From: Sinonovacula constricta
Taxonomy: Eukaryota; Mollusca; Bivalvia; Cardiida; Solecurtidae
DNA: 64,000 nucleotides
NCBI GenBank assembly: GCA_007844125.1
Contig: CM017558.1
Coordinates: 29,600,891 to 29,664,890 of the forward strand
Reading direction: 5' to 3'
Position numbers and translations under genes: made by a program. This document shows, piece by piece, positions 48,385-62,095 of this stretch. The notes under the pieces were generated by a model. It made no database searches. It was not told where the DNA came from and saw only the letters and a list, made by a program, of their open reading frames with translations. Positions within the stretch are counted from its first letter, which is position 1; every line of letters starts with the position of its first letter.

Positions 48385-48994
48385 CTTTAACGTTAAAAGG
48401 GTTTACAGCTTGAATAGGCGCTAACACTTGTGTATATACATCATCCCAGTAAGGTATGACAGGTGTCTTTGTCAAACATCCTGCCAACATTATCAGATCT
48501 GTTCATATTTACAAAAGCAGGTTTGATATGAACCCAGGGTTAGCCCGTTAGTTTATCTTTAAACTTGGTACGTGCGAACGTTGAGGCTTCTGTGAAGTGT
48601 TGTGCAAACTGCGGGAATTGAGTGTGTGCCTTGCGCTTGACAATGAATTAATACGAGATCTGGAATAATAAAACATAAATGTATAGTGAAAACATATAAG
48701 ATACGTACCGATGACAGTTTGCGCTTCTTTAACGACCACCCTCATTGAACGGTCAGCGGAAGAGAGCCTCTTGAGGTGATATGTCATCTTGTTTACCAAC
48801 CACGGCTATCATCCCTTTAATGTTAAGGTATCGGGTAATCCGCTTATCCACTAGAATTGTTGGCAGCTCTCAAAGAGCAGAACACTTCTTGCTTTATATT
48901 GAAGATTGCACAGATACTGCTTTTAACGTCATTTAATATCACAGATAACTATGGGTTGTTCATTCTAGTAGACATTAATAGAATATTGCCACAT

Positions 48995-49431
48995 CTACAC
49001 AACTAAGTCCCGATGACCAGAAGATGTCCGAAAATCAATTTCATCCTGATCAAGGGTATAACTACCGGAAGTTGTAGTGGAACCGCCATCATCTGAACGT
49101 AACGAACTACAACTGTCATGGCGCATGCGCACTGGAGCACTTCCGTTATATATGCAATCCCGCCATAAATCGGAGTCCAATGGTGGGGTTTGGTCAAGTG
49201 TCAGGTTATTTCCTGCACAGTTTAGACTTTTTAAGACTAATTTTGCACTACTAAGATAATTGTCATTCGACGATCCCCTGTATGCAGGAGGTCTAGGCGG
49301 GGCGTTTTCGTAATGGACGGATGAACTTTCTCTGATGGCCGGAAGTGAGTTTCGCTTTCCTTGAGTATTGTATCCGGTCTGGTGGTACGGGAACAACTTG
49401 TGGTCTGTTACAGCAAATGATCGTCGTTCAT
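48995..49431 (-). CDS. protocadherin last exon
   Basis: TTTACCAG|ATGAAC to TAG at 48997-48995. It completes an Asp codon and encodes 145 residues of tail, including KRNSLPAIRESSS, APPRPPAY and the C-terminal SSGHRDLVV. Confidence 0.88.
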
Positions 49432-50964
49432 CTGGTAAACAAAAATCAAAGCAACATTACACACAAATGTCTAATAATATGAAACTAAACAACTAAAAAC
49501 AATGAAAACAAATACCACATCAGTTTAGCCAAATATCTTCGTAATTTTAAAGTGAACATAATGTATTCTAAAAAACAATATGAAGTCAAATATTAAAAAT
49601 TAAAGCCAATTCCTTACATTTGTTGCCATACTGGAATAACGTAATTGTCTCATGAGTGGTGCCAACGAAAATTCTCATAAAGGAGGCATGTATATATTTC
49701 TGTGCAGTTGTTTGTATATTTATGTACTTGTCTTATTTCTTTGACGAAAAAAAAAGAAAAGAAAATACTCACCAGTTACAGGTGAGGAAGTCGAAACGTC
49801 ATCCTCACTTCCGCCATGTCCGCTGTCACGTGTTATAGTCTCGCGTGAAGTCTCGCTCTCGCTATCACCAAGATGTGGTTGCTGAACCTGCAAAAAATTG
49901 ACAAGTTTGAAATCATTCCAACATCATTTTAACACAATTGACAGCATATACGATGCATAACACTATCATGAAAACAGACTCGTTGTTTTTATCTGTCTTC
50001 TACTTTTAATCGGAACAACAAAATAAAATATATCTTAAAAACTCTCAATGTTTGCCGATAATCTTTTGGTTTGTGTTCCGTGAGAAATACCTTTTGTTTT
50101 TAAATGTACTAAAGTATGATTTTGCATTATGCTACGTGTATTTCAAATAAATATATATATCATTAAAGTAATCATTAGAATTATATTGCCATGGTTACCT
50201 GAGTGTTTAGGTTGTCCCAGTTCCGGGACTTTGCCTCCCAAAGATACTGCTGCAGCTTGATGGCCTTCATGTGACTATCGATTCGCTCCTGGTGGGCGGC
50301 GCTGTACGGTACTCCGTTACTGCTCGAACCCGACATCCCCTCGTAATACTGCTGAATAAATAAATACAGTTTTCATGACATTTTACGTTAATGATGGTTC
50401 GGTTTAGAGCTACGAAAAAAAAATGAAGAGGAAACATAAAGAAAACAGAAGAAAATAGTCATAAATCATCGATAGATTTGTAAATAATAATCATTGTTAT
50501 CAAATAATTAATTGAGATAGAAGAACGGATGTTTAAAAAAAAAGCTGCCTATTAGGCCTTTAAATATAAACACAAAGCACATGACTTGTGCTTTTTTCCT
50601 TATCAAAGTAAGCGAACCAATGGCTTAAGAACAGAAATGTACTCATTTTAATAGGCAAGGAGTGAAATGCAAGCAAAACGAGATCAAGTGTTGATTTTTG
50701 CAAATATTGTTTAATTGTGTTGTGTTTTAATGCAAGTTTACATCCATGATTTCCTTACAATTAGCAGTTAACTGTTTGTTCATAGAAAAATTTTACAGCA
50801 AACGATAAGACGTGATGATATAAGTGTTACGTATGCGGAATGTGTGTGTGTGTTTTTAATTGCTAGAATGTTCGAGATTCTGGCGCGTATCTGGGCCGAA
50901 TGTGATTGCAATTGTTTTACTAATTTATTTATTTAATAATAATAATAATAATAATAATAATATC

Positions 50965-51042
<78 letters not shown>

Positions 51043-54000
51043 TATAATAATTATAATAATAATTATTATTTATGTGTGTCGGGGTGAAGCGGTGTGGGAC
51101 CACCCCCACTTTCATCCGCTGCTTGTGTTTTATTTTTGGATGAACTTAGCATTTTGTTTGCTCTCCTTGCGGCGGTTAAGAAGTCCATAGAGTTCGTTCA
51201 GTGTGATCTACTTTTGAAATGTATAGGCTCTCTTGTGTGATGTGTTTGTTTAAATTCTGCATTGAATATATCGACATAATCCGCAAATAACACACTAAAT
51301 GATTAATTAATGGTTAACGGGAAATAGGCGTTGGACGATTGTGTAATATCGCAATGAGCATTGTATTCTTTTTTGTTTTCGTATTTTGGTCTAATAGAGA
51401 ATTGTAAGAAAGGAATAAGGAAATTATAAGTTTCGAATAAAATGTCATTTAAGATTACTTAATTGAGTAATGAGTTGAGAGCATTCGCTGAGTACGAAAA
51501 CATTTAGTTGAGTAATTTGTTTAGTAAATTTGCCAGATATACAATCTAATAAACTGAAAAAATCATAAAAAACACACAGAATGACTCAATTTAACTTTTG
51601 TACAACTCTAAGTTAGAGAAATTGACTTCAATAGCGGTAGATTATACGTTTGAAAATAGTTCTCAATAGAATTGTGGACAATCATTACCAAAACCTATCA
51701 AAGAGCTTGCACAACAAATGGTTTGAATTGATAGAAGCCCATTAAATATCCAGGTTTAATGTGCGCTTGGTTTTGAATTTCAAAAACATATCATTGACTA
51801 ACTGTTGACAGAAAGTCGATGTACGACTATTGTTTGTGCTTCTAAAGGCTTCCGTTTAACTGGCAGTCTGCTAAACACAAACTGACCGGGATTTAGGTAA
51901 ATATTATAGATCCAGATCATCTCCCAGCGGGAACTGTCTGATCGAGATCTATATTTTTCCTACTGAGACTCTATCATTAAGTCTTGTGACACAAAAATCG
52001 AGTTAATAAGCAACTATCTTAGAGCTAGTACGAATTATTAACATTTCTAGCAGAATAAGGGTAAGCGGCAGCAGATTCAGTGCTTTGATTGTACGAGCGC
52101 AGCTTGCAGGGTTCTATGTTTCGTGACATATTCAGAATCAATAACTACACCCATGTCCCACGTTGTCTAATGACCTGGTTTACGGTTTCTGATATCTAAA
52201 TGTTCTTGTAATTTTGTTGTTGTTATCCTGACTTAAAAAAAACATTTTTTCTGGAATATGTTGATACAGTCCCATGCAACCCACGCTGTCAATACTTAAG
52301 ACTTTGATATACATGTATTTGTATAATCTTAAAGCTGTTTGCATTTTTTAAAACTTTTTTGCTGTTGCTTATAGAAAATTCATATTCCCAATACTAGCTC
52401 AAGATCAAGCTGTACTTGTAGTTTTTCATCTGTTTAAAATGTCGTTCTTTTTTTCTTCGCCGACTTGATAGTGCTTAACGAATTTCACAATGCCAAATCT
52501 AAAAAGGCTAGAATCTAAGCTTTATAGTATAATCGGTTTCTTATTTTTTCTACAGTCGTTTTTCGATTTTGTTGATATTATTCAATACAATGAGAACTGT
52601 TACCTTATTTTGTTTGTAGGTTTGGATATTATTCAAAAGTGGTTTTAATTTAGTAGTGATATAATTTTTATATATTATTAATTCAAATCATGTCAAGATG
52701 GCCGTGAAACGTAAAAGCTAAAAGGTACTATGACTTTGTATAAGTATAAATTTAGGTTTTAACGTTTAATGTGGTCGTTTTGGTTGCAGATTCCTTAATA
52801 AATATATCATAGACCGAAGCATTTTGAAACGTCAACCTTTAATTATCAAAATATAACGGCTAGTTGGGTATTTTAAACACTTGTGACTGTCAAGAGATAA
52901 AAAAATATTTTTGCATTACTTCAATCTTTTACATTCAATTTCTGCGAAAAGAAACACATCCGTCTTCTCAAGACATTTATCCTGGTTATGTGACATTCAT
53001 ATTTATTACACGGTAGCCCGATCAAAATATACATAAACATTTGATTGATGCAAGAGTGGCATGAACAAAGTGGCGATGATAGACTTAATACCGCCCGTCG
53101 CGCCGCACATAGACAAGTTATGGCTATAAGATATTCTTAAAAGGGGGCAAATCACCATATTTATTCGATAGTAAGTTAGTCACCATTTTCACTTTAACGC
53201 TTACGTATGATTTGTGCATAATTTAAAAGAAGCTTGTTTTTAAGCATTAAATGACTATGCTGCATTCATACAAAGGAAAATAAGAAAGAGCCAGAATGTG
53301 AGACATCCAAGGCGCCGTAGAGAGCACGCGCTTTAAGCAAGAAGGCGACTATCCTGGGAACTAAACGCTATCTTACTCTGTTGATTAATTACATAAACAT
53401 TTGACAGTAACGAACCATAACTCTGATGGGAAGTGGAGTAATTTTGCTACTTTGTTTGTTTTCCTTGTTCTTTGCTACATCTATTTTTTACAAGCTGCAT
53501 TTCTAACATCGGTATACTCGGTTACTTTTGTTAAACAAAACTTCGCCAAACGGCTACTTTTTTATGCTACTTTTTATAATTGCAAGATACACTTTATTAT
53601 TGCAAGCTACCGTGTTAAAAAACGTTGTTCTTTTCTCTGAAAAGTGTCTCACGGAACATTTTCGACATCGTGTTATTGACTGCTACACTATCGTCCCCAT
53701 AAAAATGCATTCCATAAGAGGCACCGCTCTCAAGAGTTTGAATTTTATTTATGAGTTACGAATAACTTTAAACAAAGATTACCACCACCCCCACCCACCC
53801 CCACCCCACCCCTCTCCGCTTTTTAATAGTTTGCGGCTATGGTGCATTTATTAAAAAGAATGGAGCTCACGTTTGTTAATTCCATTCTGTAGTAATTGGT
53901 AGAAACGTTTAAAAGTATTATTAAATTATTATCAATGCTTGGTGCATAACTTAAAACTTGAAACCGCGATAAATGGGCAAGGGAGGATTATTTCGTCTTA

Positions 54001-57000
54001 GATGTTTAGAGGAAAAAAGGTTAGCTTTTTTGCATCTCATTATAGGCACATTGAGGGCGGTGTTAATTAACAACTCATTTGATCCCAATTAGCCGCTGAC
54101 ATCAAACAATGCCGCTAATTTGTTGCCGAGCGTTAAGTAATGTACGCGGTAAAATCCCTTTTGATCACCAGGCAGAAGGTGACAGATAAAATCACAAGAT
54201 GTGTGACCACAAACAGTGTCATCTTCAATCACTTTTGAACCACTAAATAAACCATGAAGTTTTTCTTTGATTTCTTCGTTGAAACTTCTTTTGATAAATG
54301 GAGATTAAAGAAACAATAGTGGTTACGTTTTAGAGGCGGTAATACTGTTAGATATTATTTAACCTGATGCTAGTTTAACTCGCATACATTTACCGCATAC
54401 AATTAACTGTAAATTACTTTCATTTTTTGCATATTTATCATTTATAATTACATACCCCACATATAAATGGTCATAGTGGAGACGACCAGCTATAATTTGT
54501 GGAGGATGGCCCGAGACAAAGATCTGGGTAGAACCCCCTGTGCTCCGCAGTTTAGCTGGAAGACCTCTAAATTTTAAAGACCGGGACTCGAACAACCAGG
54601 GGCCTAATTATAACAAATCCGCTCATCCAAATGCTTGAGAAATGCCAAGGGTGCACCCTTACACAAGAGTATCGTGCAAGGGAGAATATGAACCATAGCG
54701 GGAGAGGAAGATAAACCTACTTACAGCTTGTTTATACATGGACCCATCTGTCGAAGACTCGACGTTTCTGCCCCCATCCAGACCAGTCATTGAGAAGTCA
54801 AGAGAAAAGCTCACTTCCTTCTTCTTTTTCAGCTTTCCGTCATCTAATGACATAAGATCAACTTCCGGTTGGGAGTCCGTCTGGGAAGAAATGCCCGAGT
54901 CAGAATACATTGTCCCTTCCTCTTGTCGAGGTTTCTTATTACGGTCTAAAGTTCTCAGAAAAACGATTATCCCAACTATGGCGACTGCAATTGCTACTGT
55001 GGTTACTATGACAACGACGGAGATAATGATGTATTTGTTGTCCCCGCCATCCTCGTTTCCGGGTGCGACGGAGGCGTTGGCGTAAATGAGTTGAACGTGC
55101 AGAGTCACGTTAGTAGCGAGTGGGGAATTACCCTTGTCCTTGACCCCAATAGTCAAGGTCACGGTGACGTCTTGCAGGATGTCGATGAATCTCTTTACTG
55201 ATAACTCGCCAAGTTCTGGGTCTATTTCAAAGATTCCAAGCTGGTTGCCATCGACTATATAATAACTAAGAGAACTATTTTCACCTTCATCTATGTCGTA
55301 GGCGGCGATCGTCGTGACGACGTTATATTTATCAGTTGGATAAAGAAATCTGACGGTGTCATTGATGTCATTTGGGAATGTTACTTTGGGAACGTTGTCA
55401 TTGTCGTCGGCAATGAAGATAGTAACGTAATGAGTGCTACTCAATGGCGGTTCACCTTTGTCGACAACGGTGACAGGGAGCTCGTAACGGCTTTGCTTTT
55501 CGCGGTCTAATACTTCTGTCGATCGGATCTCACCACTTGGTAACAATATAAAAGGAGACTTAGTCGACATCGAACGAAATGAGAAAGTAAACAATCCGTT
55601 GTCACCACTGTCTTTATCCATTGCATAGAGAAAGCCAACAGACGTGTCTGAAGGAAGGTTTTCCATAATGCGGAATTCTGGTCTTGCAGGAATGATTGAA
55701 GGAGTGACGTCATTGACGTCCGTCAACGTCACGGAGACAGTGGCAGATCCTGTGCGTCTAGTATCCCCGTGATCAATGGCGAGAACGCGAAACACAATTA
55801 TTGGAGAGTCCGTCTCTCGGTCAAAACTTTGGTTGGCATATATGATCCCGGATTCTGGATCAATGACAAACTTCCCGCGGCCTTCATCATGCAGTCGATA
55901 CTCAATCATAGCGTTCTTCCCACTGTCCAAATCCTTGGCAAACACCTGGGTAACCACCGCCATAATGGGGTTGTTTTCTTGTAACTCAGTTGTGAAAGTG
56001 TCCTTAATGAAGTACGGATCATTGTCATTGACGTCCCTGATTCGAACGAGAAAGCTCTCCGATGACGTCATTTTGGGCGTGCCGTTATCACTGCACGTGA
56101 TCGTTACGTTGTGTGTATCACGTGATTCCCGATCCAGCTTCCCATTCACAACCACTTTAAATCCACGACCAGAGTACGTTTCAAGCTTGAATAGAGAGTT
56201 CGAAATGATGCAAGAGAACTCGCCATTTGCTCCCTTGTCACTGTCTTCGACATTAACAAAAACTACGAAGAAACCAATCGTTTCGTTTTCTGACACTTCA
56301 ACGAAGCCAATGTTTGCAGGGGACAGAAGATTTACTGTAATGACGGGTGCATTATTTTGAACGTCATTTACCGTAACAGTGACTTTAGTCCGTGCAAATC
56401 TGGGCTGGTCTCCGTTATCTACTGCCTCTACGTCAAACTCATAGAGTTCGAGAGACTCGTGGGTAAGCGCTTGGATTACTGCAATGTCTCCCGTATTTCT
56501 GTTGACTGCGAACAAACGTTTGATTATTTCAATGTTCAGTTGACGCTCTCTCAGCCTGTACGTTACCTCGCCGTTACGTCCGATGTCATTATCGCTTGCA
56601 GACAAAGTTAATATAACGGTATACGGGGTGATGTTTTCATCAATCGTGACGTTGTACGCAGGCAATGCAAACGTCGGTGAGTTGTCGTTCTCGTCAATGA
56701 CGTTCACGTTAACGACAAGTACCCCTTCACGAATTGGAACTCCGCCGTCGCGTGCGATTATCCGAACAACAAATTTATCTTTACGTTCCCTGTCCAGAGG
56801 TGATTTCAGTCTTAGCGTAAGAATGAAATTAACGTCACTGATGTTGGATTTCGGGAGCTCAAAAACTTCCTCATCTTGCTGAATGGTGTAGCTCTGGATA
56901 GAATTGTTGCCCCACATATCCACGTCATATGCATTGTCAAGGCGAAACTCCGTACCAACCGTTTCTAATTCCGAAATATTAAGTGTCACCGACGCATTTG

Positions 57001-57406
57001 GAAAGGCCGGTGCGTTATCATTGACATCCAGCACAACGATTTTCACGGTAACAATCGCAAAGAAGGAACCAGAGCGCGCAGAGACGTCAAACTTCACAAC
57101 ACACTCTCCAGAGAACGCACAGATCTTCTCTCGATCGATCATTACGTTGGACGTATTCATTTCTCCGGTAACGTCATTCAACACAACGTACACAGAGGAT
57201 TGCGTTGCCAACAAAAAGCCGAATCTGACGTTACCACGTTCTTCTTCCGAAATGTTCTTTAATATGTTGGAATCGGTTGCTATGTTACCGATGGTAAATC
57301 CGGGCTCTGTGTTCTCTGCGACAAAGAACGTGACGCTATCTTCAGCTGACGTCGTGGCAAGGACGTATATCAGAAATAAGAGCTTCGCCATAACGTGTCC
57401 CTCCAT
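48995..57406 (-). CDS. protocadherin, seven cadherin repeats, four coding exons
   Basis: The coding parts are 57406-54725, 50351-50199, 49887-49773 and 49431-48995, giving 1128 residues. A signal peptide lies at about 1-20 (the second Met, residue 6, would give a cleaner one). Cadherin repeats EC1-EC7 span about 22-775. Linker motifs are DVNDNAP (127), DENDNSP (238), DVQNNAP (348), DVNDNDP (458), DVNDVTP (563) and DDNDNVP (667). A transmembrane helix lies at about 793-817 (IIISVVVIVTTVAIAVAIVG). The cytoplasmic part holds YSDSGISSQTDS, TRDSGHGGSEDD, a Pro-rich APPRPPAY and the end RDLVV, which could bind a PDZ domain. Seven EC repeats in one large exon is the delta-1-type layout. Role: calcium-dependent homophilic adhesion at the plasma membrane, often neural. 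The EC3-EC4 and EC5-EC6 linkers deviate from the calcium-binding consensus. Confidence 0.93.
49773..49887 (-). CDS. protocadherin cytoplasmic exon 3
   Basis: TTTGCAG|GTTCAG to GTAACTG|GTGAGT, 115 bp, ending in phase 1. It encodes the acidic SETSRETITRDSGHGGSEDD segment typical of protocadherin tails. Confidence 0.87.
50199..50351 (-). CDS. protocadherin cytoplasmic exon 2
   Basis: TTATTCAG|CAGTAT to ACTCAG|GTAACC, 51 codons, phase 0 at both ends. It encodes QYYEGMSGSSSNGVPYSAAH and IKLQQYLWEAKSRNWDNL. An alternative acceptor 3 bases further in (NAGNAG) would drop one Gln. Confidence 0.85.
50936..51068. repeat. (AAT)n microsatellite
   Basis: About 130 bp of AAT units with a few ATC and TTAT interruptions, in the large protocadherin intron. 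Confidence 0.97.
51069..54474. other. protocadherin intron between the ectodomain and cytoplasmic exons
   Basis: No further exon is recognised. The phase-0 join from 54725 to 50351 is direct, so none is needed. A C-rich (CCCAC)n tract lies at about 53780-53815. Confidence 0.5.
53780..53815. repeat. (CCCACC)n short tract
   Basis: Almost pure C/A repeat CCACCCCCACCCACCCCCAC and onward. Confidence 0.85.
54475..54605 (-). mobile_element. diverged SINE, family 2
   Basis: On plus: GGAGACGACCAGCTATAA, GGGTAGAACCCCCTG, GCAGTTTAGCTGGAAGACCT and GGGACTCGAAC, matching the family on the minus strand with many changes. It lies 120 bases downstream of the ectodomain exon. Confidence 0.65.
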
Positions 57407-57463
57407 TTCTCTTTCAGAAAAGCCACTATGACGAGCTTAGTCTCCTTGCATAGCCGTCTTCAC
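54725..57463 (-). CDS. protocadherin ectodomain exon (5' UTR part plus residues 1-894)
   Basis: The acceptor TTTTCAG|GTGAAGAC at 57464 puts 57 bases of 5' UTR before the ATG at 57406. The exon ends at the donor CAAGCT|GTAAGTAG in phase 0. Reading past this donor gives only 21 more codons before a stop, which are intronic. At least one upstream non-coding exon must exist and was not found. Confidence 0.9.
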
Positions 57464-60400
57464 CTGAAAATATATAACACCTCTACATAAATATTAAGAA
57501 ATAAATACAAATGTATAAAAGCTTATTAAAACTTTAAATATTTTATAGATTTATAGAAGTGTATCTAAAACAAGAGATGCAATCAATAACATGTCTAAAA
57601 AACGGTGTATTTACTTTATACGCATTGAAGCCAATACAGTATAATGAACGCATTACAATAGTAGATACCACGCGTTCTCTCTGCAGTTCTAGTGAACCGA
57701 TAAACACCAATAATAAGAATGAAAGTTAAAACACGCCACCTAACTCCGAAGCCATTTGCTAAAAAGTAACATCCTACAAACAATCCAATGAACTATCATG
57801 TCAGTACGCAAAGTGTGAAAGACAAATGAGTGAAAACTTGAAATGGTGAAAAAACACCACAAGAAGTACATACATGACGCGAACGGGCCAACTGCTGTAA
57901 ATTGACACTTGCAACTTTCACACGCTACAGTCGTATCTCTCTAGTTATAAAAGTCCAAGAACTGACACCATTTGTCTATCATCCTCATCAGAGGCAGGGG
58001 TCACATGTACACCTTGGTCTATTATAAACACACACTAACGCACCTAATATTTACGGGCGTGCTGAAATCTCACACCTTTTTGTAACACTTTTTCTGATTG
58101 GTTAACGTCTAATTTGCATCTTGGGATACGCGATTATGTGTTTAGTACCGTACGTAGTTTTGTTATCTTGGTAATATTGATACAAGTACTTTGCAGGATC
58201 GAAACACTATCGAAACTTTTCCGGGTTGAAAAGAATGCATTTGTTTAGACTATTTACTCTGTTTGTTTGTTTTCGCACATTCTGCAAAACCCAATCTCGC
58301 CCAGCTAAGCAGGGAATGAATGGCGTTTGGGTCTGATACATTGTTGCTATCTTATATTGGGCTGTTGCTTTCCTATATTAGGCAATGGCTTATCGCGTGT
58401 CAACATATACCTGTTTGAAAACAAATCAATTATTTGTGGCTGATCATCAATTTCACCGAAACTGACCGGGTTTTCGTCATCGTGGGAAGAAAAATAAACT
58501 TTTCCTGACATTTTTATACGTCGTGTCAGGGGTCTGTGAATTGACGTAACGAATGGAACAATATTCTCATGAAAGTGTCGATGTTTACATTTTATTCCAA
58601 CACTAATTAACTAACATTGAATATTGTCGATCCAGAAAGGAAACACATAAAAAAAGAAGAAAGAAAAACGACCCCTACCCGCCCTTTAAACCACTAATTT
58701 GCGAAACGTCTTGCAATATTTATGTGATGTTTGCGAGCATTTAAGCTAATTTGATAAAAGGCACACTTTTGCCATCACAAAAATATAATTATCAATTTAA
58801 ATTTTGACTCTCCGTTTCGTAAATATGTTGATGTTGCAGTTTATAAAATAATAATTTATAAATAATAATTTATAAGAATACAAAGACTCTTTGTTTATAG
58901 AAGAAAAGCAAGTTTAGGCACAATGTCTTCAGCATTATAAATGATAAAGAAATACAAGCTTTAAAAAGAGGAATTGTTTCAGTTTTCATATAAATCACTA
59001 CAAGTACGTGTATCTTCATGTGTTGTATTTGGTAGCAAGAACTTTGTTTATTCCGCTCGATTAAGTCGAGTAAGACTCAGACAGTGCACATCCTCAAAAT
59101 AATGACAAAGGATTTCTGCTCCCTTGCGAGAGGGCTTCCCTAGCCTTACCCACGTGTTGTATTAGCGCCATAAGAGGATTACATCTTATTCTTTACTGTC
59201 ACGTTCGTTAACTGGGAGGCTATTAAAGCACAAAGAAGAGATAACACATCTGTTATCTCGCATTTGTATAGACGAAATTAACGTCACCCAAAAACATACA
59301 CACAGAAGTGAGAAGTGACATATGATTTTGCAGGCATTATATGAACAATGGTTCAAACAGCATGTTTTTAGCGTTTTAACAGCAATTAAAATGAAAATTA
59401 ATATAACAAAAACGGGTTTAATTTGAGGAAAAAACGTTTATGCCATTTGACATGATTCCCTTACAAATGACAGCGATTTCCTTTAAAAAATATTGCAAAA
59501 AAGGCACATCAGTCAGCATTTTTTAATATTTCCATTTTTTTGTAAAACCCAGCTCTCCCATTTTCTGTTTCAAAATTTGAATGTCTGCTTTAGTTACCAA
59601 GATGATACATTGATCAAGAATACTTGTTTATTACACGTATTGTCTGGTCCCCTTTTAACCTGTTATTATTTGACAATAAATAATACATCGTCATAACTTG
59701 GTTCCCCAAGCGTGGTATAAGGTAATAAATGGCGGTTACGATACATTAAGTTAGCGGCGAGCCACGATATTGCTTTATATGCGGCTTGTTGTTGTTTTTG
59801 TGGATAGATTATTATCAGAAGAGTAACAATAAAACAAACTTTAAGAAGTTTTCATTTTCGAATATTGACTTCGAGTAATCAGTCCTTTATGTGTTACGTG
59901 AATTTTAAATGACATCAATATTATTAGTTTTTTATTATGCTAAGTCGATAGTTATAGTTATAAAACGAATGCCATACATATGCGACAAAGTTACTATGCC
60001 AAATTTTATGGCCATGTTAGATTTAATGTAGAATAACAAACAAGTAAAAGGTGGTTCACATTCTCATACAAACTAATAAATTTGGCTACCTAAATGCACT
60101 ACTGAAGAAAATGAAAAACATGTTTATCTTTTAAAGCAATAAACACTTGACTGTTTACAATATTCATGCTTCTAAAGTAGTGTATACCTTTCTCTTTTCT
60201 GCTATTTCCACTGTCGAATGTAAGATATATTTACTCCGAAAAGTCACTGTTGTATGTTCGCAAGATCTTGTACAATTCACAATTCACACACCACACACTG
60301 TATCCACACTTCTTAAAACGTAAACCTTCGGAATATAACCAGATGTTGTTTGTAAAGCTGTTAGTTTACAACTGATGTACACACGCCAAGAGACTGGATA

Positions 60401-61852
60401 TATACCATCAGCCCAGACATTGTAAATATTATGATAAGAAACTTGTTACATTAAGCCCAATATCGGGAACCGCCATCTAAGTGCACGAGTGGATACATTC
60501 GGGAAATGATCTAGACCCATCCGGAAGTTGTTTAAATTTATATGGCCGAGTCGGTTTCTCAGTGAAGATTTAAGAATCGGGATCAGAAATGGCCCGAGGG
60601 GACAATCTCTCGTGATTTCAAAGCGCAAGCTCGGAAACAATTAAACGTTTTAAGTATTTACAAGTTTGTCTAATTTGCCCTCGACCACGCGCCCGATAAG
60701 ATCTTGAAAAGAGATCCGCCTTGATAAGAAGTGTGAAGGATCGGATCAGTATTGTTTTCAACAGCGCGTGCGTGCAATTCTGTAAATAAAATTTGATTTA
60801 TGTTACAAGCGACATTCCATATGTTCTTCACAATTGTGACAAGTTTTATTTCTGATGCAGTTTTCCTCATAGTTATATAACACAAACATTTGTTGAAAAG
60901 ATTGTAAATGAGAAAACCTTTTAAAACAGTAAATAGGAAAGGACAGGGTTTGGGTGGCTTATACTTCATATAAATTAACAATTTCCTGGCATAAAGCGTA
61001 TTATTGTTTATAAAATTAATCACTAAATAGTTAAATATATGAACACAAGCATTTGTTATGTAGTATTGTAAATAAGACAACATTTTAAACAGTTAGAAAT
61101 GAAACAATAGCCTTTGATGGTTTTATAATTCATTTAAATTAACCATTTATTGCCCTAACAGTGTATATAGATCAAACACTTAATGGTAGAACACAAAAAC
61201 TTGTACAATGTATTAAATGGGTACCAATGGATAATGGATAAAGAATAAAATGGATATTAATTAGAACTAGGTGAGGTTAATTAATTAATTATCTCCCACA
61301 TTGATAATTATTGTCGTTAAGGAAGAAAATTTAGAAAGATAAATTCGATTCAATTATTTTTTCCACACAGATAATGGTCCTAGACAAATTTAATTTATTC
61401 TGTCTGCGAAGCACGTGAAGAGATATAATTTTAATTGAATAAATAATTAATTAATTAAACGGAAGAAGACTAATCATAATGGAAAAAGTGTACAACATAT
61501 TCGATAGCAATTAGTGTGTCTAATTGTTTGATTACCGATTCACTTCATTACTTTTTTTCGCATAAAGTATCTTGTTTATTTTCTCTCTCGTTACCACAAG
61601 TTTTATTTTGTATTGAGATATTTGTTTCTCTTTCATTCATGGCAAGACACTTCATATCTAAAAAAGACAGGAGTCAAATCATAAGCTAATCTTCCAAAGC
61701 GCTTTTAGATGACTTTTCATCGATCACACAAAAATCATAAAAGACGACAATCCCTCTTAATATTAAAACCAAACTTTATATTTAAGTCAATAGGCGTATA
61801 GCTTAATATGCATTGTGCGTGAAATTTCTCGATGTGTTAATTACCCTTCAGT

Positions 61853-62095
61853 ACTTTGATCACCCGATGGGGTCCCACGATCAAAGTCGAGTGATCCGAT
61901 TAGAGGCAGTCGTCACCTGGTGACAGTATGGAAAGGTGGACTTTAAGGATTAAGCTCGGACTTAAGTCCCTTCTGGGGAACCTTATGTCAATGAGAGATT
62001 GTCCTCAAGGGGTACAAGCATACTCTACAATGCTTTTAGTCTAATAGAAATGGAACTGCAAAAATGATATTTCCGACACCTAGTTTCAGGTGTCG
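61853..62095. other. cluster of four inverted repeats
   Basis: ACTTTGATC/GATCAAAGT (61853-61861, 61879-61887), GTCACC/GGTGAC (61912-61924), GGACTTAAGTCC (61958-61969) and CGACACCT/AGGTGTCG (62074-62081, 62088-62095). The segment is less AT-rich than its surroundings. It could be a structured RNA, a regulatory element or an old mobile element. Confidence 0.4.

Larger units (their letters stand above)
37503..48900. other. 11-kb gene desert between the LRR and protocadherin genes
   Basis: No coding exon, domain or reliable splice pair is recognised on either strand. Open frames are below 120 codons and look random. Short repeats, SINE pieces and one CTCF-like motif are listed separately. Diverged genes with short exons or non-coding RNAs cannot be excluded by eye. 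Confidence 0.45.

Noticed and set aside
55776..56360. 194-codon frame antisense to the protocadherin
   Set aside because: It is a shadow of the long coding exon on the other strand.
60670..61083. 137-codon frame upstream of the protocadherin
   Set aside because: Composition is that of AT-rich intergenic DNA, with no signal peptide, domain or splice support.
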